This document shows, piece after piece, positions 16,385 through 25,781 of a stretch of 64,000 nucleotides of DNA. Position numbers and translations under genes: made by a program. The DNA comes from Oxalobacteraceae bacterium (lineage in GTDB: Bacteria; Pseudomonadota; Gammaproteobacteria; Burkholderiales; Burkholderiaceae_D), in contig JANXTY010000006.1 of NCBI GenBank assembly GCA_025352145.1, forward strand, positions 62,001-126,000, in the 5' to 3' direction. The stretch's first letter is position 1; each line of letters starts with the position of its first letter. The notes beneath the pieces are model-generated. The model did not search any database and had not been told where the DNA came from. It worked only from the letters and a program-made list of their open reading frames with translations.

Positions 16385-17989
16385 ATGAGCACAACCGCAA
16401 TCGATCACGCACACGATCACTCTGGCGACCACGCACACGGGCATGACGATCATCCGCACGGATGGCGTCGCTGGTTATACGCGACTAATCACAAAGACAT
16501 CGGCACGCTATACCTGTTTTTCTCTCTCGCCATGTTCATGTCCGGTGGCGTATTGGCCCTCTTGATTCGCACCGAATTATTTCAGCCTGGCTTGCAATAT
16601 TTTCAGCCGGAATTATTTAATCAGTTCACCACCATGCATGGTCTGATGATGGTATTTGGCGCGATCATGCCGGCTTTTGTGGGCTTTGCCAACTGGATGA
16701 TTCCTTTGCAAATTGGTGCTGCCGATATGGCCTTTGCGCGGATGAATAACTTCTCTTTCTGGTTATTGCCGCCAGCGGCCATTTTGTTGGTGTCGTCCTT
16801 TTTTGTCCCCGGGGGTGCGCCCGCCGCTGGCTGGACAATCTATGCGCCGCTGTCTACGCAAATGGGCATGGGCATGGATATGGGGATTTTCGCACTTCAT
16901 TTGATGGGTGCTTCTTCCATCATGGGTTCGATCAACATCATTACTACTATCTTGAATATGCGCGCTCCAGGCATGACATTGATGAAGATGCCGATGTTTT
17001 GCTGGACCTGGCTGATTACCGCTTATCTGTTGATCGCTGTGATGCCGGTGCTGGCAGGTGCGATTACCATGACCCTTACGGACCGTCATTTCGGGACTTC
17101 TTTTTTCAATGCGGCTGGCGGTGGTGACCCCGTGATGTTCCAGCATATTTTCTGGTTCTTCGGGCATCCTGAAGTCTATATCATGATTTTGCCGGCATTC
17201 GGCATCGTTTCCCAGATTATTCCGGCTTTTGCGCGTAAGCAGTTGTTCGGCTATGCGTCAATGGTGTACGCGACTTCTTCCATCGCCATTTTGTCTTTCA
17301 TCGTCTGGGCGCATCACATGTTTGCTACTGGCATGCCAGTGACAAGCCAGTTGTTTTTCATGTATGCGACGATGTTGATTGCAGTGCCGACTGGCGTCAA
17401 AGTATTTAACTGGATCGCTACAATGTGGCGTGGTTCGATGACTTTTGAAACGCCGATGCTGTTTGCCGTTGGCTTTATCTTTGTCTTCACCATGGGTGGT
17501 TTTACCGGACTGATTCTGGCGGTTACACCGGTTGATATTCAGTTGCAGGATACCTATTACGTTGTGGCGCATTTTCATTATGTTTTGGTAGCCGGTTCCT
17601 TGTTTGCGATGTTCGCAGGTTACTACTACTGGAGCCCCAAGTGGACGGGGTTTATGTACAACGAAGGCCGTGGAAAATTTCATTTCTGGGCATCGTTGAT
17701 TACTTTTAACATCACATTTTTCCCGATGCATTTTCTAGGCTTGGCAGGTATGCCGCGTCGTTACGCAGATTATCCGGCGCAGTTCACCGATTTCAATATG
17801 CTGGCAACGATCGGCGCGTTTGGTTTTGGTTTGTCGCAAGTGTTTTTCTTGTTCTTTGTCGTTATTCCCTCGATCAAAGGCGGTAAGAAAGCGGGAGACA
17901 AGCCATGGGAAGGCGCAGAGGGCTTGGAGTGGACTATTCCTAGTCCGGCACCGTTCCATACTTTTGAAGTCCCCCCTATAGTCAAGTGA
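16385..17989 (+). CDS. ctaD: Cytochrome c oxidase subunit I
   Basis: This catalytic subunit of aa3 oxidase reduces O2 and pumps protons. In 534 residues it has the heme a ligand His85, the CuB site with His261 and the cross-linked Tyr265 in HPEVY, His310/His311, and the heme ligands His396/His398 in [16 protein letters not shown] carries the K-channel Lys339. The N-terminus is a His/Asp-rich extension (about 8-25; [16 protein letters not shown]) that could bind metal; similar tails occur in related bacteria. An AGGAGT ribosome-binding site precedes the ATG. Confidence 0.97.
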   Translation: MSTTAIDHAHDHSGDHAHGHDDHPHGWRRWLYATNHKDIGTLYLFFSLAMFMSGGVLALLIRTELFQPGLQYFQPELFNQFTTMHGLMMVFGAIMPAFVGFANWMIPLQIGAADMAFARMNNFSFWLLPPAAILLVSSFFVPGGAPAAGWTIYAPLSTQMGMGMDMGIFALHLMGASSIMGSINIITTILNMRAPGMTLMKMPMFCWTWLITAYLLIAVMPVLAGAITMTLTDRHFGTSFFNAAGGGDPVMFQHIFWFFGHPEVYIMILPAFGIVSQIIPAFARKQLFGYASMVYATSSIAILSFIVWAHHMFATGMPVTSQLFFMYATMLIAVPTGVKVFNWIATMWRGSMTFETPMLFAVGFIFVFTMGGFTGLILAVTPVDIQLQDTYYVVAHFHYVLVAGSLFAMFAGYYYWSPKWTGFMYNEGRGKFHFWASLITFNITFFPMHFLGLAGMPRRYADYPAQFTDFNMLATIGAFGFGLSQVFFLFFVVIPSIKGGKKAGDKPWEGAEGLEWTIPSPAPFHTFEVPPIVK

Positions 17990-18034
17990 TCTGCCAGGTG
18001 CGGAAATTGTTCGCTTAAGCTGGAAAGTGCCCCC

Positions 18035-18142
18035 ATGTCGGAACAAAATAAACCAAGCAATCGCCGGACTGGATTTATCCTCGGCTTGCTTGCCCTGGTT
18101 TTTTTCGTGAGTGTGTTTGCGAAGCGGTTTTGGTTGAATTGA
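18035..18142 (+). CDS. Cytochrome oxidase small assembly protein (35 residues)
   Basis: The short frame encodes a single-helix peptide, MSEQNKPSNRRTGFILG then a hydrophobic stretch, ending FAKRFWLN. Its size, position between ctaD and ctaG and the positively charged N-terminus match the cytochrome oxidase small assembly protein of Burkholderiales. Its stop TGA (18140-18142) is followed one base later by the TTG start of ctaG, so the two genes are translationally linked. The role in oxidase assembly is known only from family context. Confidence 0.75.
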   Translation: MSEQNKPSNRRTGFILGLLALVFFVSVFAKRFWLN

Positions 18143-18143
18143 G

Positions 18144-18719
18144 TTGAATACTGACGATCAGAATGAACAAAAGAGAGAGTCGCGCAAATTGAATGCGACA
18201 ATGCTCGGCAAGTTGCTGGTGATTGCCGTCGTGATGTTTGGATTTGGTTATGCGTTAATTCCGATATATAAAAAAATCTGTGAGATTACGGGCATTAATA
18301 TTCTGACCTCAAAAAATGTCAGCGCAGACGGAAGCCGTAATACCCAGATTGATAAGAGTCGTTCGATTACGGTGGAATTTGATGGGAATGCTCAAGGCCA
18401 TTGGCGCTTCAGACCAACGGTAAGCAGTTTGCAGGTACATCCAGGTGAGATGGTTCAGGTTGTCTACGAAGTGGTGAATACGCAAGCGCGTAGTAGCGTA
18501 GCGCAGGCGATACCGAGTTATGCGCCGCAAGAGGTAGCCCAATTCTTTAAGAAGCTCGAATGTTTTTGTTTCAAGCAACAGACTCTTGGCCCGAATGAGG
18601 CAAGGCAAATGCCCGTGGTGTTTTATATCGATCCGGCATTGCCGAAGAACGTAAAGACGATTACCTTGTCTTATACTTTTTTCGAGATTGACGGCGCGGT
18701 GAAGAAGGTCGGGCAGTAA
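18144..18719 (+). CDS. ctaG: Cytochrome c oxidase assembly protein CtaG/Cox11
   Basis: Cox11 delivers copper to the CuB site of subunit I. The 191-residue protein has one N-terminal helix (about 23-43) and a periplasmic Ig-like domain with the copper-binding CFCF motif in LECFCFKQQTL (about residues 140-143) and the closing TLSYTFFEI. The TTG at 18144 is taken as start because the frame there begins with the charged leader typical of the family, and the next in-frame Met (18201) would remove it. It is preceded by the 35-residue assembly peptide. Confidence 0.93.
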   Translation: MNTDDQNEQKRESRKLNATMLGKLLVIAVVMFGFGYALIPIYKKICEITGINILTSKNVSADGSRNTQIDKSRSITVEFDGNAQGHWRFRPTVSSLQVHPGEMVQVVYEVVNTQARSSVAQAIPSYAPQEVAQFFKKLECFCFKQQTLGPNEARQMPVVFYIDPALPKNVKTITLSYTFFEIDGAVKKVGQ

Positions 18720-18776
18720 GTAGAGGCGGGTTGGGAATTCGATGGGCAAACAGCACTCGGAACAAAGGCGTTGTGC

Positions 18777-18992
18777 ATGCAGGATTTGAAAAAGGTAACG
18801 CAGCGCAAGATGTCTTTTAGCGCAACGGCGAAAGCCGTATTCTGGTCTTTCTTTGGCGTCAGAAAAAAGAGTGATTATGAAAATGATGCCGCACAACTCA
18901 ATCCTTTGCATGTGATCATTGCTGGCGTGATTGGCGTCTTGATTTTTATAGCGATGTTGGTATTGATAGTGAGAATAGTTGTCGCGAAATAG
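18777..18992 (+). CDS. DUF2970 domain-containing small membrane protein
   Basis: The 71-residue protein has the DUF2970 pattern: FSATAKAVFWSFFGVRKKSDYENDAAQLNP followed, in one hydrophobic helix, by LHVIIAGVIGVLIFIAMLVL. The ATG at 18777 has AAAGG about eight bases upstream; a TTG at 18771 would add two residues. In Burkholderiales this gene regularly sits between ctaG and coxC, so an accessory role in the oxidase is likely but unproven. Confidence 0.85.
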   Translation: MQDLKKVTQRKMSFSATAKAVFWSFFGVRKKSDYENDAAQLNPLHVIIAGVIGVLIFIAMLVLIVRIVVAK

Positions 18993-19044
18993 TTAAAGTA
19001 ATAATTTGTGGTTTACTGAATTAAGTTGAATCAGGGAGAAAAAG

Positions 19045-19905
19045 ATGAGTTCGCAACACGCTACAGCACCTTACTATTTTGTTCCAGCGCCATCCAAATG
19101 GCCTTTGTTGGCAGGGATTTCTTTACTCCTGACGATGGCTGGCGCATCCGCGTGGATGAACGATTTACCGTGGGGTCAGTACCTCAATTTTGCAGGTATT
19201 TTATGCATCTTGGTGGTCTTGTATAACTGGTTTGGTGATGCCATCGCTGAGTCCGAAGGTGGCTTGTATAACGCGCGTATCGATGTTTCTTACCGCTGGA
19301 GCATGAGCTGGTTTATTTTCTCCGAGGTGATGTTTTTCGCGGGATTTTTCGGTGCCTTATTTTATGCGCGTACCATCTCGATGCCTTGGTTGGGCGATCT
19401 GGATCATAAGTTGTTGTGGCCCGATTTTGCGGCCCAGTGGGGGGGGGCTAGTCCGGCAGGAACCATCGAGAAATTTGAGACAATGACACCGTTCCCGATC
19501 CCGACGATTAACACTGCGTTGTTGCTTCTGTCAGGAGTTACGCTGACGATTTCTCACCATGCGCTGCGTGCGGGACATCGCGCTAAAACTGCTGTTTGGT
19601 TGTTCGCTACCATTTTGCTCGGTGCAACGTTTATGGGCTTCCAAGTTTACGAATACATGCACGCTTATAGTCATTTGAACCTGAAATTGACATCCGGCAT
19701 TTATGGCTCGACTTTCTTTATGTTGACTGGTTTTCATGGCTTCCATGTGACGATGGGGGCGATTATGTTGTCAGTGGTACTGTATCGTGTATTGAAAGGC
19801 CATTTCACGCCGGAGCATCACTTTGCCTTTGAGGGCGCTGCCTGGTACTGGCATTTTGTTGACGTTGTTTGGCTCGGTTTGTACGTGGTTGTCTATTGGT
19901 TGTAA
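19045..19905 (+). CDS. coxC: Cytochrome c oxidase subunit III
   Basis: The 286-residue subunit stabilises the oxidase core. Seven helices are visible, and the family strings SWFIFSEVMFFAGFFGALFYAR, ISHHALRAGHR, LGATFMGFQVYEY, FFMLTGFHGFHVTMG and AWYWHFVDVVWLGLYVVVYW are all intact. GGGAGAAAAAG supplies the ribosome-binding site. It ends the first part of the cox operon and is followed by a terminator. Confidence 0.96.
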   Translation: MSSQHATAPYYFVPAPSKWPLLAGISLLLTMAGASAWMNDLPWGQYLNFAGILCILVVLYNWFGDAIAESEGGLYNARIDVSYRWSMSWFIFSEVMFFAGFFGALFYARTISMPWLGDLDHKLLWPDFAAQWGGASPAGTIEKFETMTPFPIPTINTALLLLSGVTLTISHHALRAGHRAKTAVWLFATILLGATFMGFQVYEYMHAYSHLNLKLTSGIYGSTFFMLTGFHGFHVTMGAIMLSVVLYRVLKGHFTPEHHFAFEGAAWYWHFVDVVWLGLYVVVYWL

Positions 19906-19923
19906 GTTCCCAAGGCAGACATG

Positions 19924-19951
19924 AAAAGCCGCACTTCGGTGCGGCTTTTTT
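19924..19951. terminator. Bidirectional intrinsic terminator after coxC
   Basis: AAAGCCGCAC pairs with GTGCGGCTTT around a TTCG tetraloop, followed by six T. The A-run on the other side lets it also end the convergent DUF2909 gene. It separates coxC from the SURF1-ctaA-ctaB part of the cluster. Confidence 0.9.
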
Positions 19952-19991
19952 AATGAAGAATAGGAGCGGTTTTTACAAGTAGGCATGCTGA

Positions 19992-20192
19992 TTAATGAAT
20001 GCCGGTGGGTTGAATCCAGCCTAATTTGTAAGAGATCAGTAGGAGGGAAAACAGGGCAATGGAAAAGCCAACCCTGAATGCCAAAGCATGTACGGTACGA
20101 TTACTCTGCCCTTTGTCTTTCATTAAAAAGAAGAGTGCTGATGCCAGACTGGCGAGGATAAGAATAAATGCAAGCGCAACGATGATTTTCAT
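19992..20192 (-). CDS. Twin transmembrane protein (DUF2909)
   Basis: The 66-residue protein is two hydrophobic helices (about 3-23 and 41-58) joined by a charged loop (KDKGQSNRTVHALAFRVG), the DUF2909 pattern. It lies on the minus strand between coxC and SURF1, its usual Burkholderiales position. AGGAG precedes the ATG. Function is unknown; the conserved placement suggests a link to oxidase biogenesis. Confidence 0.85.
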   Translation of the reverse strand: MKIIVALAFILILASLASALFFLMKDKGQSNRTVHALAFRVGFSIALFSLLLISYKLGWIQPTGIH

Positions 20193-20576
20193 AGGAGTAC
20201 GGAAGTGATTTGAGAGGGTGTAAATTGGGTCTGCCTGACTATTCAGGGCTTGATGTTTTGAGAATGCTCAGTGTTTAACTCAGATTTCCCATCTGATCGC
20301 TTTCTTTTCTGCCAAAGCCGCCTGCTTGCTCACGCTGGAGGGAAAATGAGAATCGCGATTGACGTGAGAGTGCTACGAGTTCAATTGTACATCTGGCGCT
20401 CCGCCTGGCAGTTTCGGCGTTCTAATGGAACACCCTTCTTCTTGTCGCATAGAGGCCGCTGCGTCTGGGGCGTGTTCGCTGATATGCGAACCAGACAGCA
20501 CGCCAGATGGAAACTTGGACCCGCCTAATGAAAAATTTGGGTTGAGGGAGCGCGCGATGAGTAAGGCAATATTGTA
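20193..20576. other. 384-bp intergenic region rich in inverted repeats
   Basis: It lies between divergent DUF2909 (minus) and SURF1 (plus) and must hold both promoters. The open frame at 20271-20528 has no start signal or family resemblance and is not called. Several inverted repeats are nested here (see 20329-20509). Confidence 0.4.
20329..20509. repeat. Nested inverted repeats, possible structured RNA
   Basis: CTCACG (20329-20334) can pair with CGTGAG (20363-20368). CATCTGGCG (20390-20398) is matched by CGCCAGATG (20501-20509). Inside the second pair, GTCTGG and GTTCGC pair with GCGAACCAGAC at about 20463-20496. Together this gives a plausible multi-branched fold in the SURF1 upstream region. 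No known RNA family is recognised. Confidence 0.3.
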
Positions 20577-21311
20577 ATGCGATTCATTTTCCGTCTCCGA
20601 CCGATTCCGTTGATTACTACCATCCTGGTCGTTTGGTTAGGCCTCGCTCTTGGGAATTGGCAAGCGCATCGCGCACTAGAAAAAGAAGCGTTGGAGCATC
20701 AATTGACGTTGCGTGAATCCGTTCCGCCGGTTCAGATGAGCGGCGATCTGATAGTAGATGACAAAGTGGAATATCGTCGGCTACAGGTCAAAGGTCAATT
20801 TGTGCGCGATTGGCCGCTCTATTTGGACAATCGCGCATACAAAGGCATGGCGGGGTTTTACGTACTCATGCCTTTTAAGATTGCCCACTCTTCAAATTAT
20901 GTATTGGTCGCACGCGGCTGGGTTGCGCGGGATCATTTAGATCGGACAAAAATACCGAAGTTGACAACGCCGGAGGGTGAAATTGAACTGGAAGGCATTG
21001 CTGTAAAGAGTGTCGGTAAGCTTTTCATGCTGGGTAAGAGTGCGGTGTTAATCCATCCGGGCGATATCTTGCAAAATGTTACGCTAGCAGGCTTTGCGGC
21101 CCAGACAAGATGGCAGTTGCAGCCTTTTTATCTTCAACAAAGCAATGCGGTGAATGATGGGCTGGTACGAGATTGGCCTCGACCATCTTTAGACATTGAC
21201 CGGCATCGTGGTTATAGGGTGACGTGGTATTCCTTGGCGCTGATGGCGGCGATTTTTTACTTGGCAACGGGATGGAAGGGTGAAAATGACCTCACAAAAA
21301 TCACAGAGTAA
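20577..21311 (+). CDS. SURF1 family cytochrome oxidase biogenesis protein
   Basis: SURF1 proteins help insert heme a into subunit I. The 244-residue product has the family layout of two terminal helices (about 12-28 and 218-234) around a periplasmic domain. Motifs GNWQAHRALEKEAL, YLDNRAYKGMAGFYVLMPF, LVARGWVARD and HRGYRVTWYSLALMAAIFY are present. Its 3' end overlaps the following Sco-like gene by 26 nt, so they are coupled. Confidence 0.92.
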   Translation: MRFIFRLRPIPLITTILVVWLGLALGNWQAHRALEKEALEHQLTLRESVPPVQMSGDLIVDDKVEYRRLQVKGQFVRDWPLYLDNRAYKGMAGFYVLMPFKIAHSSNYVLVARGWVARDHLDRTKIPKLTTPEGEIELEGIAVKSVGKLFMLGKSAVLIHPGDILQNVTLAGFAAQTRWQLQPFYLQQSNAVNDGLVRDWPRPSLDIDRHRGYRVTWYSLALMAAIFYLATGWKGENDLTKITE

Positions 21312-21900
21312 GGATGAAGACGCGAAGAAGGTGCGTGGTAGGTGGCGCTTGCTGGCGATTTTGTTGGTATGCGCAGCGCCGTTGATCGCATCGTATACGA
21401 CCTATTACGTGATCAAACCGGAAGGTCGGACTAATTACGGCGCCTTGCTGAACCCCCAGGACCATGTCATGCCGATCTCTGGAATCAGTACACTCGACGG
21501 CAAAGCTATTACCCTTGATGCTTACAAGGGTAAATGGATTATGTTGCAAGTTGATTCTGCAGATTGTTTGGAATCATGCAAAAAAAAGCTGCTCGATATG
21601 CGCCAGTTACGGCTCATGCAAGGTAGGGAGATGGAGCGCATTGAGCGTGTCTGGCTCATCTCCGATGAGAAGCCCTTGGATACTTTGGTGATGCGTGAAT
21701 ATGACGGGACCCGCATGCTGCGCGTGAAGCCCGCAGTGTTGACAACTTGGCTTCCAGTTGAATCGGGCGGCAATGTGGCCGGACATATTTATATCATCGA
21801 TCCACGCGGTAACTTGGTGATGCGTTTCCCTAAAAATGCAGATCCCAACAAGATTAAAAAAGACCTGTCCAAGTTGTTGAAAGCATCGAGTATAGGGTAA
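21286..21900 (+). CDS. Sco/thioredoxin-like membrane-anchored protein with CxxxC motif
   Basis: The 204-residue protein has one N-terminal helix (about 22-42) and a periplasmic thioredoxin-like domain. DYKG-like strings (LDGKAITLDAYKGKWIMLQV) precede CLESC, which sits where Sco proteins have their copper-binding CxxxC. A distal GHIYIIDPRGNLVMRFP strand follows. The metal-binding His of Sco is not obvious: GGNVAGHIYIIDP supplies one candidate. The ATG at 21286 fits the GGAAGGG site; a GTG at 21280 would overlap it. Placement between SURF1 and ctaA supports an oxidase maturation role, perhaps thiol or copper handling (inference). Confidence 0.75.
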   Translation: MTSQKSQSKDEDAKKVRGRWRLLAILLVCAAPLIASYTTYYVIKPEGRTNYGALLNPQDHVMPISGISTLDGKAITLDAYKGKWIMLQVDSADCLESCKKKLLDMRQLRLMQGREMERIERVWLISDEKPLDTLVMREYDGTRMLRVKPAVLTTWLPVESGGNVAGHIYIIDPRGNLVMRFPKNADPNKIKKDLSKLLKASSIG

Positions 21901-21905
21901 CGGAA

Positions 21906-23039
21906 ATGTGGATTCAACTTGCCATCATCGGTCTCATCGTTGCCATGCTGCCGCTCGGGTTGGTTTGGGTTGCGGATGACACCGACAAATATCGCAAGCT
22001 GGTGTGGGTCACTTTATTTCTGACCTTCGATCTCATTATGTTTGGCGCTTTTACGCGTTTAACGGACTCAGGTTTGGGGTGCCCCGACTGGCCCGGTTGC
22101 TATGGTGAGGCAAATCCTTTACAAGCGCATGCCAACATCAAGGCTGCAGAGAGTCTGATGCCCACAGGGCCGGTGACGTTGATGAAGGCATGGGTAGAAA
22201 TGACGCATCGGTATCTGGCGATGGCGGTAGGTGTTTTGATTATGGTGTTGATGGTATTGGCATGGCGTTCGTGGCTAAAATCTCCCTCGTTAAGATCAGG
22301 TCGAACGAAAGGTGAATTCTCCCCGTGGCTGCCCACCGCATTATTTTTCCTTGTCTGCTTGCAAGGCGCTTTCGGCGCCTGGACAGTGGCCTTGAAGTTG
22401 CAGCCGCTGATTGTTACCATTCACTTGGTGCTAGGTCTTTCTTTACTGGCTTTATTGACTTGGCTGACTGCCCGCCAAAGTGAACATGTGGCCGTTGCAG
22501 ACGGTGCTGTGCAGTTGCGAGTGCCAGCAGCCATTGCACTGGTTTTGCTGGGGATTCAAATTGCTTTGGGTGGTTGGGTGAGTACGAACTATGCGCCGCT
22601 TGCTTGTCTCGATTTCCCCCTTTGTCAGGGTGCGTGGTTGCCGGAGATGGATTTTGCGCATGGATTTAGTATATGGCGCGACTTGGGGAAAACCGTATCC
22701 GGTGAATATCTTCCGTACCCAGCATTAACGGCGATTCACTGGGTACATCGGAGCTTTGCGCTGATCGTCATTTTTTCCAGTGCTTGGCTTGCGCATAAAG
22801 GCTTGAGAATGGTGGGTTTGGAAAAAACTTCCCGATGGATTTTGATTGGATTAGCTCTGCAGTTTGTTACCGGGGTGTCGACCATCTTTCTGAAGTGGCC
22901 ATTGCTGCTTGCGCTGGCCCACAACGGTGGTGCTGCGCTGCTGTTGCTATTGCTGGTCATGTTAAACTGCAAGATTCGACTTCCCTTTATATCCCGCATT
23001 CCAGGCAGCGACTCCCAGACCTATAAGTGCGCCAAATAA
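21906..23039 (+). CDS. ctaA: Heme A synthase (COX15/CtaA)
   Basis: CtaA oxidises the methyl group of heme O to give heme A. The 377-residue membrane protein has about eight helices with paired heme-ligand His: [50 protein letters not shown] and LALAHNGGA. The Cys pair in [10 protein letters not shown] and the second [15 protein letters not shown] match the family. It begins 6 nt after the Sco-like gene. Confidence 0.95.
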   Translation: MWIQLAIIGLIVAMLPLGLVWVADDTDKYRKLVWVTLFLTFDLIMFGAFTRLTDSGLGCPDWPGCYGEANPLQAHANIKAAESLMPTGPVTLMKAWVEMTHRYLAMAVGVLIMVLMVLAWRSWLKSPSLRSGRTKGEFSPWLPTALFFLVCLQGAFGAWTVALKLQPLIVTIHLVLGLSLLALLTWLTARQSEHVAVADGAVQLRVPAAIALVLLGIQIALGGWVSTNYAPLACLDFPLCQGAWLPEMDFAHGFSIWRDLGKTVSGEYLPYPALTAIHWVHRSFALIVIFSSAWLAHKGLRMVGLEKTSRWILIGLALQFVTGVSTIFLKWPLLLALAHNGGAALLLLLLVMLNCKIRLPFISRIPGSDSQTYKCAK

Positions 23040-23044
23040 TCTCC

Positions 23045-23929
23045 ATGACATCATCAACGACCTTGCCAAACCGCATCGCACAATATTGGGCGCTGACCAA
23101 GCCACGTGTTACGTCGCTGGCGGTTTTTTGTGCCATTATCGGGATGTTTCTCGCTACTCCTGAAATTCCTAGTTGGAAACTGGTATTGCCTGCGATCCTA
23201 GGCATCTGGTTGTTGGCTGGTGCGGCTTTTGCAGTCAATTGCCTGGTCGAGTGTGAAATCGATGCACGCATGGCGCGCACTGCTCGCCGCCCGATGGCAC
23301 GTGGGGAAATTTCAGCATCCCAAACGGTGATCTTTTCCAGCATCCTTGGGGGCGGCGGCATGGTAGTTTTGTACCACTTCGTCAACCCGCTTACCATGTG
23401 GCTTACCGTCGCCACCTTTGTCGGCTACGCGGTGATTTACACCATGATCTTAAAACCGGCCACACCACAAAATATTGTTATCGGCGGACTATCTGGCGCG
23501 ATGCCGCCCGCCTTGGGTTGGGCGGCGATTGCCAACGATGTGCCGATGCAAGCGTGGTTGTTGGTTCTCATTATTTTTGTTTGGACACCACCACATTTTT
23601 GGGCGCTCGCGATGTATAGGCGAGATGATTATGCGCAATCTGGCTTGCCTATGCTGCCTATCACGCATGGCCCGGAATTTACCCGATTCCATATTTGGCT
23701 CTATACCATTGCCTTGACTGCTACTACTGCTCTGCCATTTGCGGTACACATGAGTGGTTTAATTTACCTCCTTAGCGTGTTGGTGTTGGACGGGATTTTC
23801 TTGTGGTACGCATGGCAAATTTATCGTCATTACACGGACCTGATTGCGCGCAAAACGTTTACTTTTTCGATCATTTATTTATCGCTGCTGTTTGCCGCAT
23901 TATTAGTCGACCATTATTTAAAATTTTAA
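23045..23929 (+). CDS. ctaB: Protoheme IX farnesyltransferase (heme O synthase)
   Basis: This UbiA-family prenyltransferase converts heme B to heme O, the step before CtaA. The protein (294 residues from ATG 23045) has the Asp-rich motifs [19 protein letters not shown] and [19 protein letters not shown] and about nine helices. A GTG at 23027 would overlap ctaA by 13 nt and add six residues; the ATG matches where homologues begin. sco follows one base after its stop. Confidence 0.95.
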   Translation: MTSSTTLPNRIAQYWALTKPRVTSLAVFCAIIGMFLATPEIPSWKLVLPAILGIWLLAGAAFAVNCLVECEIDARMARTARRPMARGEISASQTVIFSSILGGGGMVVLYHFVNPLTMWLTVATFVGYAVIYTMILKPATPQNIVIGGLSGAMPPALGWAAIANDVPMQAWLLVLIIFVWTPPHFWALAMYRRDDYAQSGLPMLPITHGPEFTRFHIWLYTIALTATTALPFAVHMSGLIYLLSVLVLDGIFLWYAWQIYRHYTDLIARKTFTFSIIYLSLLFAALLVDHYLKF

Positions 23930-23930
23930 T

Positions 23931-24521
23931 ATGATGATGAAGCGATTTTTTTCATATGTTGTGTTTTTTATTGCTACGCTATCCTTGCTTGCTTGCGATG
24001 AAAAAAAAGCGGTCTTTATCAACACGGATATTACCGGCGCCGATTATGCTAAGGATTTTTCCCTGACGGACCACAATGGACAACGCCGCACCTTAGCCGA
24101 TTTCAAAGGTAAAGTAGTGGTTGTATTTTTTGGTTATACCCAATGCCCCGATGTCTGTCCTACCACTATGGCTGAACTGGCGGCAGCGATGAAGGACCTG
24201 GGGCCGTTAGCAGAGAAGGTTCAGGTATTGTTTATCACGCTCGACCCTGAGCGCGACACCAGGGATTTGTTGGCGCAATATGTGCCTGCTTTCGATAAGC
24301 GATTTCTTGGTTTGATGGGTGACCAGACGGCGATTGAGAAGACCGCTAAAGATTTCAAAGTTTTTTTCCAGAAAAGCCCAGGAAAAACGCCCGCTAATTA
24401 CACCATCGATCACACGGCGGCTAGTTATGCTTTTGATGCCCAAGGGCGCATCAGGCTGTTTTTGCGGCATGGACAAGGCATCGTGCCGATTGTGCATGAT
24501 CTGAAAATTCTGCTGCAATAA
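23931..24521 (+). CDS. SCO1/SenC family copper chaperone
   Basis: The 196-residue lipoprotein (lipobox SLLACDEKK) delivers copper to, or reduces, the CuA site of subunit II. It has the thioredoxin-like Sco domain with the copper ligands in CPDVCPTTMAELAAAM and the His in YTIDHTAASYAFD. Strings FFGYTQCPD and FITLDPERDT are typical. It is the last gene of the cox operon and its 3' end faces the RES/Xre toxin-antitoxin pair. Confidence 0.93.
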   Translation: MMMKRFFSYVVFFIATLSLLACDEKKAVFINTDITGADYAKDFSLTDHNGQRRTLADFKGKVVVVFFGYTQCPDVCPTTMAELAAAMKDLGPLAEKVQVLFITLDPERDTRDLLAQYVPAFDKRFLGLMGDQTAIEKTAKDFKVFFQKSPGKTPANYTIDHTAASYAFDAQGRIRLFLRHGQGIVPIVHDLKILLQ

Positions 24522-24546
24522 GTTCGGTTTTGTAACGCTGCTCTGT

Positions 24547-25224
24547 TTACTTCAATTGCTCATAAACGCCCGCAATTTCAGTGCCATTCCATAAGTAGAG
24601 GAGTTGACTGGCATGGCGGCAGTTAGACAAAATAGTGGTTTTGAAAGCGGCAATGCAATGTCCCGATGTCCGCCGCACGCTGTTGTAGCAAATCCCATTG
24701 GAACCTTGAATGCGCAATTGTTTGGCATACGTTTGTGACGCGCCGTAATTGCGAAGATCGTATATCGGGTCGCTTAGATCCATTCGTTGTGCGTCATCTA
24801 AAATTCCGCTGACATCGACGTGATAAACGCGCATTTCTAATTTGATGGGATCTTCGTTTGTTGCAGCCAAAAAATTGGTCGAATGAAACCGCGTTTCCGC
24901 AATGGCGGTTTCCTTTTCTTTGGCCGCATAAAATACGCCATACTTACCGTCGCTGAAGCGGCTGCCCAAAGGATTTAGATGGGTGAATGCCGCCATGATC
25001 GGGCCGTTCCCATTGCCATAAAGCCGCTCTGTTTTCGGTACCAATTCAATGTCTCCAAGTTCATCGCGGATACGATCATTGGTTATCGCTTCGAGTGCGT
25101 AGAGCGCGTCGAAATCTTCATGGGAAGCTACCCTGTCAAACAAATTGATCGATGGGAAACGGGAAGGAATGATACGGATTGCCGGTTGCCAGTTGATCCG
25201 TACGTTCGGTGCAGTCATCCCCAA
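24547..25224 (-). CDS. RES-domain toxin (NAD+ phosphorylase family)
   Basis: The 225-residue protein matches the RES family named for conserved Arg, Glu and Ser: GSRFSDGKYGVFYAAKEKETAIAETRFH, SDPIYDLRNYGASQTYAKQLRIQGSNGICYNSVRR. RES toxins such as MbcT and ParT-like proteins degrade NAD+ or ADP-ribosylate targets. Its start overlaps the end of the antitoxin gene by 10 nt, typical for a type II pair with the antitoxin first. It lies between sco and rpoH, which are neighbours in many relatives, so it looks like an insertion (inference). Confidence 0.88.
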   Translation of the reverse strand: MGMTAPNVRINWQPAIRIIPSRFPSINLFDRVASHEDFDALYALEAITNDRIRDELGDIELVPKTERLYGNGNGPIMAAFTHLNPLGSRFSDGKYGVFYAAKEKETAIAETRFHSTNFLAATNEDPIKLEMRVYHVDVSGILDDAQRMDLSDPIYDLRNYGASQTYAKQLRIQGSNGICYNSVRRTSGHCIAAFKTTILSNCRHASQLLYLWNGTEIAGVYEQLK

Positions 25225-25622
25225 CCACCGCGCATTGCATCGAGATATTGACGGACAACGTAAAGATCGCCTACGTTGCCCGATAGCATGCGCTCCAATG
25301 CGCTTTGTCCGCGAAACAACGAGGCCGAGTTGGGTTTTCTGATCCAGCCATCAGCAGCTTGGGGTTCGGGTAGGAGGATTGCCAAGGCTTTGTAAATGCC
25401 AAGGATGTATGAAATGCGTTCCAGGGTGTCGTGACTTAGATGGGCTGCCTCAGGGTCTTTTTTCCAGCGGAAATAAGTGGATCGTCCGGGTTGCCCGAGC
25501 AAAATGAGTTGCTCATCTGGATTAAGCTGCCAAAGATCAGCAATGTTTTTGAAAGCACGTATGGCAGCGGCTGAAAGGGTGGCTTGAATTGACACATGGG
25601 TTTGTTGGGCTGCGTGGCTCAT
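25215..25622 (-). CDS. MbcA/ParS/Xre-family antitoxin (DUF2384)
   Basis: The 135-residue protein has an N-terminal Xre-like helix-turn-helix region (about 15-65; AFKNIADLWQLNPDEQLILLGQPGRSTYFRW). A C-terminal DUF2384 toxin-binding domain follows (ERISYILGIYKALAILLPEP ... LFRGQSALERMLSGNVGDLYVVRQYLDAMRGG). Such antitoxins block the RES active site and repress their own operon. It is the first gene of the pair and its upstream region (25623-25700) is AT-rich, as expected for an autoregulated promoter. Confidence 0.88.
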   Translation of the reverse strand: MSHAAQQTHVSIQATLSAAAIRAFKNIADLWQLNPDEQLILLGQPGRSTYFRWKKDPEAAHLSHDTLERISYILGIYKALAILLPEPQAADGWIRKPNSASLFRGQSALERMLSGNVGDLYVVRQYLDAMRGGWG

Positions 25623-25781
25623 CAGGGGATCTCCTCATCGGGGTAGATTAACTATAGTCTTATTTGGGATTAATTTCAACAAATAGTCTGTATTGGATTA
25701 TTTTTATGGGGGCGCTGGATCAGAACATTAAAAATGGTAAGCAGACGCCAGACGCCGAGAAGAGCAAAGTGAAGACTAAAA

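Noticed and set aside
20271-20528. 85-residue open frame upstream of SURF1
   Set aside because: No start signal or family resemblance; the region is better explained as non-coding with inverted repeats.
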